Below are positions 22,773-32,668 of a stretch of 64,000 nucleotides of DNA, piece by piece. A model generated the notes under the pieces. That model ran no database searches. It was not told the DNA's origin and saw nothing but the letters and a program-made list of their open reading frames with translations. Where the stretch lies: assembly GCA_025917655.1 (NCBI GenBank), contig CP084613.1:1663501-1727500 (forward strand), given 5' to 3'. This stretch comes from Chlorella sorokiniana (taxonomy: Eukaryota; Chlorophyta; Trebouxiophyceae; Chlorellales; Chlorellaceae). Position 1 is the first letter of the stretch; every line of letters begins with the position of its first letter. Position numbers and translations under genes: made by a program.

Positions 22773-24177
22773 CTACAAATCCTTGCTGCGGGGGCGCCCA
22801 TCGTCCTGCCTGAGCACCGCGCCGTCGGGCATCACAATGCGCCTGTCGGGGTCGTAGCCCGTTGTGAAGCGCTCCAGCGAGGCGCTGACGCGGGCGGGGG
22901 GTGTGACTCGCTCCACCGTGCCAACCACAGCATTCACCTCGCCCAGCAGCGGCGCCATCTCGCGCGGAGACTCCACCCCGCCCGCCAGCACCTGCAGCGG
23001 CGTCACGCCTGCAGCAGCGTGGAGCGAGGTGGGGGCAGGGGTGACTCTTCAAAGAGGCTATGCACACGTGTGCAGTCTCAGGAGAGGACGTGACGCACGT
23101 TTGGAGGCAGGGCCCGAAAGCAGGGCAGGTGCTCGCCAAGCCGCCCACGGTGCCATCGACCTCTGTGCAGCGCACTGTGAGCCCCGCCATCCCTCCTCCA
23201 GTTCACCTGGGCTGTACACCAGCTGGTGCTTGGCATTGTCCACCTCCAGGACGCCCCAGTTCCAGCTGAGATCCAGCATGGAGCCGCGCGTGGCGTTGAT
23301 GCCCACTGCACCGCGCACGTTGATGTGCAGCAGGGCAAAACCGGGTTGGGGGCGTTCCGTCCACCTTGCTCGCTCTTCACCCACTGGAGGCAAATATGTT
23401 TGTGCCTATCAAGCAGCTTATGACTGCTTCAACTGCTGCAAACAACCAGCGAGGGCAGCCCCCACACACACACACACACCACCACCATTACCCAAACACC
23501 TGTGCCCACGCGGTCCGTGGCGGCGGCAATCAAGTCATGCTTGTGCTGCAGGCCACCGCAGTTGAAGGATGCCTCCAGTCCTGTCAGCCTGCGTCGCCCA
23601 TGCTGCCCCAGCATGTGCCGCAGGTCTGGCGTCATGCATGCCAGGAAGCTGCGTGTGGCCAGCCGTCCCGCGCTGATGCCCAGGGGAGCGCAGCCGCACC
23701 GACACAAACAGTGGCGCGCTCCAGCGGACCAGCCAGGGTTGCGGGCTGGGAAGCCTACAAAGGGGCTAGTCCAGAAAGTGGGTGCAAGAGGGTGTGGAGT
23801 GGTGTGCAGGGCACGTGAGGACTGGCCCACATCATCACCCAGGCCTTGCCTGGCCATGACAAACCCCGCTCCCTCAGTTAATCCCAAGACAAACGCCGAG
23901 CGCTTGGTGGAAAGGAATGCCAGGCAGTCTGCATCATTGACCCAGCGTGGGTTTATAGGACTGCCGCTGCTGCCTGCAACAGGTGGGCAAGGGAACGCCT
24001 CAAAATGCGCAGCATCCCACAGCTGGGGGCGGACGCCCGCCCAGCCTCATCACCCTGCAGCGAAACCGTCTCCGTCTCGGCTTCAAGCTCCGTCACGTCT
24101 CTCCAAATGTCTTGTGCGCTCGCTGCGGCCTGCTGAAGCAGCGTGGTTCTGTCCCCCACCGCCGACCAGCGCCCCAT
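22773..24177 (-). CDS. Unknown multi-exon protein
   Basis: I do not recognise the family. Exon translations on the minus strand show consistent coding character: from ATG 24177 MGRWSAVGDRTTLLQQAAAS with an acidic helix (DVTELEAETETVS); then CLAFLSTKRSAFVLGLTEGA and GFVMARQGLGDDVG; then ISAGRLATRSFLACMTPDLR, RRRLTGLEASFNCGGLQHKH, DLIAAATDRV; then GFALLHINVRGAVGINATRG, SMLDLSWNWGVLEVDNAKHQ, LVYSPG; and a last exon VTPLQVLAGGVESPREMAPL with RFTTGYDPDRRIVMPDGAVL ending RPRSKDL. Alternating hydrophobic/polar segments suggest a beta-rich protein. Donors such as GTGAAC after YSPG and GTGGGC after ATDR support splicing. The first intron phase is not resolved, and one frame change near 23690 sits beside a C run. 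Confidence 0.5.
23462..23486. repeat. CA/CCA microsatellite
   Basis: A run of CA dinucleotides followed by CCA triplets, within an intron of the unknown minus-strand gene. Confidence 0.7.
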
Positions 24178-24735
24178 CGTCGCAGAAGTTGTCCCCTCCT
24201 CTCCGTCAGATCTATAAAACAATTATAAACTACCAGCGAGCCCGCTTGATGGAATGGCCGACACGAACTACGCAGGTTTGGGAAGGTTGGCTGCAGTGCC
24301 AGCAAGGCGTTGGTGGGGCGCCGGCGCACTTTCCCAAAGCCTCCCTCCCATGTCCGCCAGCCTTCCAACTCGCGCACCGTTTACAAAAGGACCAAAGAGA
24401 CACGGGTGAAATCTGGAGTGCGGAGCTGCGTCGATGGAGGATGGTAACACTTGCCTTTGGCACGGAGCACCATAAGCCGCTGGGAGGGAGGCGCAGCAAA
24501 AGGCGGCGTGGCGCACACAAGCTTAACAAAAGAGTGAGGCACACGCCACAGGCTAGGGATCAAGCGGGACCCGCAAAAGGTAGAGTACAGTCAGTGATGG
24601 GCAGCATGAAATTCGGGCCCAGCAGGCGGGCGGGCCGGTCAGTGCTGGCTGCAGAGAGGGCGGGGCAGAGCGCTTGAGTTTGCCAGGCTGAAAACTGGGT
24701 GGGGGAATGTTATCAATGGGTCGAGACTGGACGAA
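24178..24735. other. Intergenic, tandem minus-strand genes
   Basis: Upstream of the unknown gene and downstream of UGP3. Long plus-strand frames run through here (a 391-codon frame covers 23502-24677) but lack conserved blocks and cross real exons on the other strand, so I see no gene. Confidence 0.5.
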
Positions 24736-27700
24736 TCAGTTGCAGTGATGCTGCTCCAGCAGTTCCCCCGCAGCCTGCGCGGCACCTCCGGTGCTGCCGG
24801 CGCTGGAGCCTGCAGCGGTGAGGGGGCCACCACCGCCGCTCAGCTCCTCCATCTCCAGCTGCACCTCTCCCGCAGGGTCCATGCTGTACCGCCAGCGCCA
24901 GGTGGGGCCCTGGGTGGGTTCCAGCCGGACCAGGGGCTGCCCGTCGGGGCCGGGCAGGACCAGCATGCGGTGGCCGTCGGGCACCTCAAACACCAGGTCG
25001 CCAGACAGGGTGACGTCACGCGCTTCAAACTCTGGGGTGGCGGTGTGTGTGTGTGTGTGTGTGTGTGTGTGGAACAGCACGCACTCTCAGCAAGGGGCAG
25101 AGGGAGGAGGCCATGCTTGCGGGCCCAGGGTGCGAGCGCATCGGGCGCAGCGGCGGCGGCCCCTCACCCGCGGCGCCGTGCAGCAGGATGCGGCAGCTCT
25201 CGGCGCGCTCCAGGGAGTGGCGCCACCACACGTTGCCCGGGTGGCCCCACTGCACGCCTGCATTGCGCACACGCACGTTGTGCAGGCGCAGGCGGCCGCA
25301 GCGGTCGCTGAACACCAGGCGCGGCTCTCGGGCGGCGCCGGGGTCGCACTCGACAGCTGGGAAGGTGCACGGCTGGCTGTAGCCGTCGTCATCGGGCGCA
25401 CCGCGGGCGCACCGCCACCCCCACCAGCCGCGCCGTGCTGCCCAGCCCGGTCAGCGTGGCGCTGCCGTTGTTCCTGGCGGCCGGCTCAGCGGAGCGCATG
25501 ATGCTGTCCAGGATGCTGGAGCGGTGGGTGGCGAGGGCGGCGGTGGTGGCGCTGCCGTCGGCGAGCACCACGGGCCGCATCTCGAGGTGCCCCAGCGGCG
25601 CGTCGGCCAGCACCCGCAGGCTGCCGTCCACGTGCACGCCGCGCAGGCACACCTCAGCCGCCTCCAGCTGCAGCTCGGAGCGGGGAGCCAGGGAGCCGCC
25701 GCGCAGCTTCTGCCCAATGACCCGCCACAGCGGCCCCAGCGCCGGGTGCGCCAGAAACACAAACCCAGGCCCCGAGTCCAGGTACTCGTCCACGCTGCCC
25801 ACCTGCGCGCGGCAGGCGTGACGAGGCGACGCCGGCAAGGCTAGGGGTTGGTGGCCACGCAGCAGGTCGATCACGATGAAGCGCTCGTCGACGCGGCGGG
25901 CGTGCCCACGCTCGCGCCCCCCCCGCCCCCACCTGCGGCACCTCCCAGCCGCAGTGCTGGGCCAGCAGCTGCGCGCGTTGCGCTGCAGATCCAGGAAGGA
26001 GCCGTCGGGAGTTTGGTGCACAGCGGTGGAGCCCGGCTTGCGCTTGCGCTTGGCGGAGGAGGTGACCTGCTCCAGGGGTGGCAGGCGCGCGGGTGGGTGC
26101 GCGGGCGGGCCCAGCACAGTGCGTGTGTGTCGGGGAGGGGGGTGCACTGTGGCCGGGAGCTGGACAGGCACCCACCTTGCGGCGCTGGTTGTACACCAGG
26201 AATGTGTCCAGCGCGGCGTGCTCCTGCGGCGACGTCAGCTGCGCGTCGAAGCGCTGCGCCAGGCAGTCGGCCAGGTTCTGCATGGTGCACTCGAGGCGGC
26301 CGGCGTGCACGCTGCGCTGCGCGCCCCCGCCAGCGGGTCGGCCCACGTCAGCCGCTTGCCGCCGTTGAGGATCATGCCCGGCAGCACGGCGTCGGTGGTG
26401 CCGGCAGCCATGCTGGCTCGCACGGCACGCTCCGCGGCCTGCGCGACGTGGGGGGTGTGTGTGCCTGGTAAGGGTTGCCGGCAGTCCTCCACGTCCACGC
26501 TGGCCAACCTCCCGGTGCACCCATGAGCACTCCCCCTCGACACACACACACACACGCCCCCACAACACCACCTGCAGCCCCACCTGCAGCCCCACATAGA
26601 GCACATTGGTGTTTGCGGGGAACACCGAGAAGTTGCTGCCCTCGTCCACGCTGGAGTCCTCCACCCCTGCGCACAAGGCAGCGCATGCCGGCAGCAGCCA
26701 GCCTGGTCATGGCTGGGGGCGCCGCTGTGCCCATGCAGCTCCTCGGTGCAGCCAGGAAGGGCAGGCGGCGGCAGGGACACAACCGCGGCCCTGCCATGCC
26801 TCGGGAGGCGCTCTCCACATCCTGCTGACCCTGCCGCTCAGGCGCACGCAGGCACCCACCCAGGCGCTCAAACTCGGTGTACTCGACGTTTGTGACTCGG
26901 TAGCTGTACTGCAAGGGGGCGCCGTGCTGCCCTGCCGCCACCTCACACGCCAGCACGTTCATGCCCTCTGCCGCCCCACCACGCGCTCGCACGAGGCAAA
27001 GCCAAAGGAGCGGCGGCCAGAGAAGCCCGCCCCGCCAGCGCCAGCAGTGTGTTGTCCATGCCCGCCATGGGGTTGCTGCCGGAGTGTGCGTGCGGGGGGG
27101 GGGCGAGGGAGGGGGCGGGTTTTTGTTGGCACACATGCAAGACAGGGCATCTTGCCCTGCAACCGCTCGCAATCAGAGCACAAAAGGGGCGGGCAAGGGC
27201 CAAAGCTGTTTTCAGCACCATACACACAGCCTGCACGGCCGCACCCCACCTGATCTGGCGCACAACGGCGGCCTCACGGCCGTTTGCTGCCAGCCAGTCG
27301 AACACGCCGGCGTCAATCATCAGCTTCCAGATCACGCCGTGGCCCCCGGCTTCATCAGGGGCTGCAGTTTGTGGGGTGGGGGGGGGCTTGAATGGGCGAG
27401 GCTGTGGGGGAAGGAATGGCCTGCCCCGCAGGGCAGCAGGGCTGCCCAGTAAGGTCAGCGCTGGGAGGCGGCAGAGCATCAACGCTCCCGCTGCTCCCCC
27501 GCCAGCCACCCGTGCCCACCTTGAGGGGCTGGTCCAGCAACCAGCGGCCGTCACGCGTGCCCAGCACTGGCACCAACGGCTGCTGGAACAGGCGGAAGGA
27601 GGCCTCCCCCTCCCAAACCAGGCCGACTCCTCAAACAGCTGCGCAACGCGCCAGTGGTTGCCCTTGGCCGCCGACGTCATGATGGCCACTGGAGTGGTGA

Positions 27701-29360
27701 CCTGGCGCCCGCGCAGCTTCCAGTGCAGGTACTCGCGTGCCTGGGGGAGGGGCCGGCGCGCACAGCAGGTGTCCAAACACGCTTGCCTGGCGGCGAATGC
27801 TGGCGCGCGGCGGGGGCCTCGCTGGCCAGGCTGACCAGCCGCAGTGGGGCGCGCAGCGCAGAGTGGGAGCAGCCCATGATGGAACGCATCGTGCTGAACT
27901 CCGCACCCACCCACCCCACCCCGCTCCACCGCATGCGCGTTGCGGCAGGCTCACCTGCAGGTCCCGCACCAGGTTCTCCAGCAGCGAGCGACCACAGTAC
28001 TGCAGCACCGCAGTGGGCAGGCTCTCGCCGCTCACATCGCACCGCAGGCCCAGCCGGTCGCCGGCGCCACCCAGCGGGTAGATCTCGGCCATGCGGGGCA
28101 GCGCGTCGATGCCCGCCGCCACGGCCGCGGCAGTTGCTGCAGCTTGCTCGGGGCTGGCCAGGTCCAGCCCCGCCGGCACCAGGAACTCGGTGGTAGGGGC
28201 TGGGGGCGCTGCCCACCGCCGTGCGAGGGCCATTCCGCACTGTCCGTCCAGCTGCCGCTAGCGCGGCCGTTGCTGCTCGCGGCGTGGGTGGGCCCTTCAG
28301 CCTCGTGCGCAGCGATGAGGGCCAGGCATTGCCGCTGGTAGCCTATCAGGCCGCCGATGGAGTCGTAAAAGTCCTCGACGCGAGACAGGGCTGCAATGAA
28401 TATGCAGGTATTGGCACACATTGCGAACGAGCCTGCCACACGCTGCGGCAGTGAGCGGCAACGGTCTGACGGCGGCCCCGTGGCATGCACAGGGCCCCCT
28501 CCCCCTCCCTCAACAGCATTCAGCAGGCAGGCGGTGCGCACCCGTGCCCAGCTGCGCCAGCGCATTGCTGATGGGGATGGAGGTGGGGATGAGGGAGAGC
28601 ACGTGGCCCTGGTGCATGGCGGGCAGGGCGGCCAGGCAGAAGGCGTGCTTGGGGGCAGCTGCCCCAGCTCCTGGTCCACCAGCCGCCCCTCGCTGCATGG
28701 GGGAGGGACCAGCGGCCCAGGGGCACAAACATGGTTTGCGTTGGCCTGGTAGCCACCAATAGTCGCAAGACATGATGGTTCGAGGCACCGCAAGGCAGCT
28801 CTACTCGTGGCATCCATGCACGCTGCACCAAGCACAGGCCGCCAACGGGCTGGCAGCCAACCGCCGCCGCCCACGCGTCTCACCGGGACCCAGACAGGAA
28901 GGCTTGCACCGTGGGCAAGGAACACAGGATCTCCAGCTGCAAAGCGGCGTTCAGGGATGCAGAGGCGTGGGGGCCGCACCACCAGCAATCGCCAGCAAGG
29001 GGCAGCGGGACTGCCTGCTGCCCGCTCCACCCAGGTTGCAACCCACCTTTTCACCATAGCTGGCCGCCTTGCCCAGCTGGGCCAGCAGCAGGCTCAGCTC
29101 GCGCTCCTGCTCGGCTACCGGGGCGGCAGGCCGACTTCAAGGGGCTGGCTGGCCACGGCCGAGGGCGGGTGCTGCCGAACTCCCTCCTGGGAGGGCGCGC
29201 CGCTGCCGCCAAACGAGCGCTGCCCGGCCAACGGCAGGACGGCCGCCCGACGGGCCCTTGCAGGAGCTGAAAGTCCATGGTTCTGTAAGAGCCGGCGCGT
29301 GGGTTTGCTGCCAGCAAGCAAACCGAGCCTCCTGCCAGCCGTGTGGCAGCAACTCGCCAT
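24736..29360 (-). CDS. UGP3: Plastid UDP-glucose pyrophosphorylase 3 (UGP3)
   Basis: In Arabidopsis UGP3 makes UDP-glucose in the plastid for the sulfolipid SQDG. From ATG 29360 the N-terminus MASCCHTAGRRLGLLAGSKP is rich in Arg/Ser/Ala and lacks acid residues, as a chloroplast transit peptide should. Landmarks in order: ELSLLLAQLGKAASYGEK, EDFYDSIGGLIGYQRQCLAL, MAEIYPLGGAGDRLGLRCDV (sugar-nucleotide loop, about 28070), TPVAIMTSAAKGNHWRVAQL, GGHGVIWKLMIDAGVFDWLA, SFGFASCERVVGAAEGMNVL, NFSVFPANTNVLYVGLQ, RLECTMQNLADCLAQRFDAQ, FLVYNQRRKVTSSAKRKRKP, VFLAHPALGPLWRVIGQKLR, then a C-terminal beta-helix (LRLHNVRVRNAGVQWGHPGN; FEARDVTLSGDLVFEVPDGH). This order is specific to UGP3, not cytosolic UGPase. 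A G run at 29120-29123 is one base short between transit peptide and mature part. More than ten exons. Confidence 0.92.
25039..25071. repeat. GT dinucleotide microsatellite in a UGP3 intron
   Basis: About sixteen GT units in a row on the plus strand (CA on the coding strand). It lies just upstream of the exon that begins EFEARDVTLSGD, so it is intronic. Confidence 0.85.
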
Positions 29361-29857
29361 GGGGCCTTCAGGCCGCCACTTGATTGCTCTGCAAGCCTCT
29401 CGATGTAGTAACAGCTACGTGATCAGCGGGAGTTGGGTACAAAGGCCCGCCCTCGGCAGAGGAGGAATGGAGGGGTTTTTGCAGTGCTAGCAAACTTGCC
29501 GACTAGCCCACTCAAGGACATTAGCCCAATATGGAAGCGACCATGGGTGCTCAGTTGCACTTTCGGTCGACGATCCCTCCTCCAGCGGCATCTCCCCAGC
29601 AAGCCACCTCAGCAACGGAAGCCTCAACTTTTAAATGAGGAATTGTTGCATTTTGCTAGTACCATAGTTTCAAGGGAATACCCGGTTGCATCAAGGAGGT
29701 TGCTGAGCCCCCGCTGGAACAGCGCTGATCTCGTGCTTCTAGCAGCTGAACGCCGTAGAATTGTGCCAAACAGGATCAGCAAATAGTTGCTGTATGCGGT
29801 AGAAGCAGGGGGCGCCCAGGAGTTCCATTTAACAGGCGGCGCTCAGCAGACACCTGC
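29361..29857. promoter_or_regulatory. Divergent intergenic region, UGP3 / LisH-WD40 gene
   Basis: Both genes point outward from this 497-bp region, which is A+T-richer at 29600-29800. No specific promoter element is recognisable. Confidence 0.45.
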
Positions 29858-31804
29858 ATGGCGGCCAGCGATCCAGACCGCTTTGCGCTGGCCATCACTC
29901 AGCAGTTTCTGTACGAGCATGGATACACGCAAGGTGCGCTGTCGATGACCACCGCCATGGTGCAGTCTGCTCACCCCTTTTGTGTGCCTTGCTGCTGCCC
30001 AGCGCTGGCGGCCCTGGAGCGGGAGGCTGGGTTGCGGTTGAAGGACGAGGTGCAGCAGGGCAGCCAGCTGCTGCAGGTGGGTCGCGGCCTGGTCGCCCCG
30101 CTGCGCGCACGCAGCCTGGCTGATTGGGCCTCTGCCTCAGCCCCTACCCTCACACCACACAAGCCCTGCAGCCAGGCAACGGAAAGCGCCATCTTCCGCC
30201 CCCCCAGCTGGTGTACGACCATGTGGAACGACAGCTGGCAGAGAGCGCTCGCCAGGACCCCGCTGCAGTGCGCCGCCGCCGCCTGGAAGAGGAGCTGTTG
30301 GCGGGGGTGCGCCCCCTGCCCGCCACCCCTGCCCCTCGCACCTGCAGCGCTGCATCGAGGCTGTGCACCCGTCCAACATCACCAGCCTGCAGTGCTGGCC
30401 CGCGCGCCGTGCAGCCGTTGTAGGCAGTAGCGACGGCGGTGTGGCGCTGGTGGCTTACGATGGAGCCCTGCTTTGGCGCGTGCCTGCAGGCGGCAGCGGC
30501 GTGCTGTGCCTCGCGCTGCACCCCGGCCCGGTCAGCGCCCTGGTGGCGGCAGGGGGCATGGATGGCGGCGTGGCGCTGCTGGATGCGGGGTCAGGGCGGG
30601 TGGTGGCCCGCGGGCAGCCGCACCGCAAGTATGTTGTGGCGGCAGCCTGGGCCCCGACGGCGCCCACCTGGTCACCGCCTCCTGGGACCAGAGCTTTGCG
30701 GTGCATGCGCTTCAGCGCCGGGACAGGCAGGCGGGCAGCGGGGCAACAGCCAAACCTGCACCCGGGCGTGGCGACGGGGGCACCAGCGTTGAAGGAGAGT
30801 GGCGGCTGATCACCATGCACACAGAGCAGACGGCGGCCCGCGTCAATGCGGTCCTCTTTCTGCCCAGCAGCAGCAGCAGCAGCAGCAGCAGCTGCTGCAA
30901 CGACAGCGAGGGCGGCCATGGCAGGCAGGTGGCAAGTGACAGCTGGCGAGGCCAGGGTGCCCCGCCTGACGGCGGCGGCGCCCTCTTTCTGCTGGCAGTG
31001 CAAGGCAGCAACTACCTGCGCTGCATGCGCATTGTGGGCAGTGGCTCCGCCGCCAAGCTGTTGCCATGTGAGCCAATTAACCTGAACGCTGCGGGCGACG
31101 AGCACGTGTCGTTCAGCGCTTTGCACTTGGCGCTGTCGCCCTGCGGCCGCCTGCTGCTTGTGTCGGCGGACAATGGGCAAATGCTGGTCTATGAGCGGAA
31201 TGGTAAGCGGTGCAGGAGCGGGGCGGCAGGAAGGTTGGGGGTGGGCTGCACGCGTGCGTGCCACGGTGTGCCTGCTGCGCTGCCTATGTCCAGGGGTCGC
31301 CGTGATGGGCGCTCCCGTGGCAACACCACTCACCCTTTTGCAACCCCGCTGCAGGGTGGGCCCTGGTGCGCTCGCTTGTGGGCCTCCCCACAGAGCGGTT
31401 CCACAGCGCCGCCGCCGCGTTTGACCGCACCGGCTTGTACGTCATGGCGGGTGAGCGTGCCGGGACCGCGCCAGCTTCAGCGGCACCTCATGCAAAGTGG
31501 CAGCGTGGTGGCCAGTGTAATCGAGGCAGGCCACTGCTATGCTGTCCTGATGCCAGGCCTTGCAGTCCTGGCTGCACATCCCTCCCTCCCCACCCTTCCA
31601 ACCCATACGCATGCCACAGCTGCGGCCCACGGCGCCCTGTGCATCTTCCACGTGGGCACTGCCAGGCGGATGGAGCTGCTACACGCGCACTCCAAGACGC
31701 TGCGCACGCTGTGCTACGACGCCCGGGCCAACCTGCTGCTCACCGGCAGCTACGACAGGAGCGTCAAAGTGTGGGAGGCGGCGGGAGAGCAGAGCACACC
31801 CTGA
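29858..31804 (+). CDS. LisH and WD40-repeat protein
   Basis: Probable scaffold protein; I cannot assign an orthologue. Exon 1 from ATG 29858 (MAASDPDRFALAITQQFLYE, HGYTQ) splices over GTGCGC...CCCAG to ALAALEREAGLRLKDEVQQG, a textbook LisH dimerisation helix pair. A basic helix follows (LVYDHVERQLAESARQD, RRRRLEEELLAG). WD40 repeats then run to the end: HPSNITSLQCWPARRAAVVG, GVLCLALHPGPVSALVAAGG, APDGAHLVTASWDQSFAVHA, ALHLALSPCGRLLLVSADNG, and LRTLCYDARANLLLTGSYDR with SVKVWEAAGEQ before the stop. At least six blades are visible, so a single seven-bladed propeller is likely. A poly-Ser tract at 30866-30891 is encoded by AGC repeats. A C run at 30652-30655 is one base short between YVVAAAWAP and DGAHLV. 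Confidence 0.82.
30866..30891. repeat. AGC trinucleotide repeat encoding poly-serine
   Basis: About nine AGC codons in a loop of the WD40 protein, likely length-variable between strains. Confidence 0.85.
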
Positions 31805-32668
31805 GCTGCGGGCGCTGCAACAGGCAGCCCAAGCACGCCTTGCCATGCCCTTCTTATGTACCGAGCCCTGCCGAGTGTAGCCACGCGCTGCTCCAAGCCT
31901 CCCAACTTTTTCGGTTTTAAGGGCAGGTAAAGATCAGTTCCGAATATGCAGCGTGCCAGAACGTGCAGCATGCTTCATGACCAGCTCCCTTAAGACTGGT
32001 GTCCTGCACTCCAGCAGTGGTTCACTCAGCAATTAGCTGGGCAAGCCCGGTTTGGTACCGGAGCCACTTCCAGGTCAAGCCACGTGTTGGCGGGTGAGCA
32101 GCGCAGTAATGTCGCCCTTTCAGGTTTGATGATGCTGTATGGCTGTGCGGCTGGTTGGCAGGGCAGCTGTTGCAACCTCACAGTCTGCCTTGGCCTACCG
32201 TGCTGGGACATACGCATGCTACGTCCCACCAGACTGCACGGCGGGGCGGGCCCCCGCCGCCCCCACCCCGCACAGGAGCTCGACCTGTTTCTGTCCCGCC
32301 CATGCGGGTGGTCAGCCGCTACTTGTAGCGCGCTCGCTTTTCTGGCTCAAAGAGCTCCCCCATGCAGCCAGCAATGCAATGTGTGCATCAGCAACGGCAA
32401 CGGCTGCATTCCGCTTCAGCTGCCTGGGCGACAGCCGGCCAACCCTGACCCCAGGGAGGCCAATCTCAGTGTGCACAAGTGCCTTGCCCCACAAGCCCCC
32501 ACTTATGCATCGGCCAGCACCACATCAACTCATTACAACATGACATGAAAAGGGACGCGCACGCTTTCTTCGTTGATTTGTTTTTACTCATCACACAAAC
32601 TACATTCCACACAAGCTGACGAGTTCTGGACAGGCACATGAGGCCCTCCTGCATTGCCGCCCCACCAC
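31805..32668. other. Intergenic between convergent genes
   Basis: Contains two 3' ends. TTACA at 32533-32537 (TGTAA on the minus strand) lies about 130 bp past the stop of the coiled-coil gene and is a good polyadenylation signal for it. No conserved coding sequence. Confidence 0.55.

Noticed and set aside
23502-24677. 391-codon open frame on the plus strand
   Set aside because: It crosses exons of the minus-strand unknown gene, has no conserved blocks and is Pro/Ala/Arg-rich as expected for a random G+C-rich frame.
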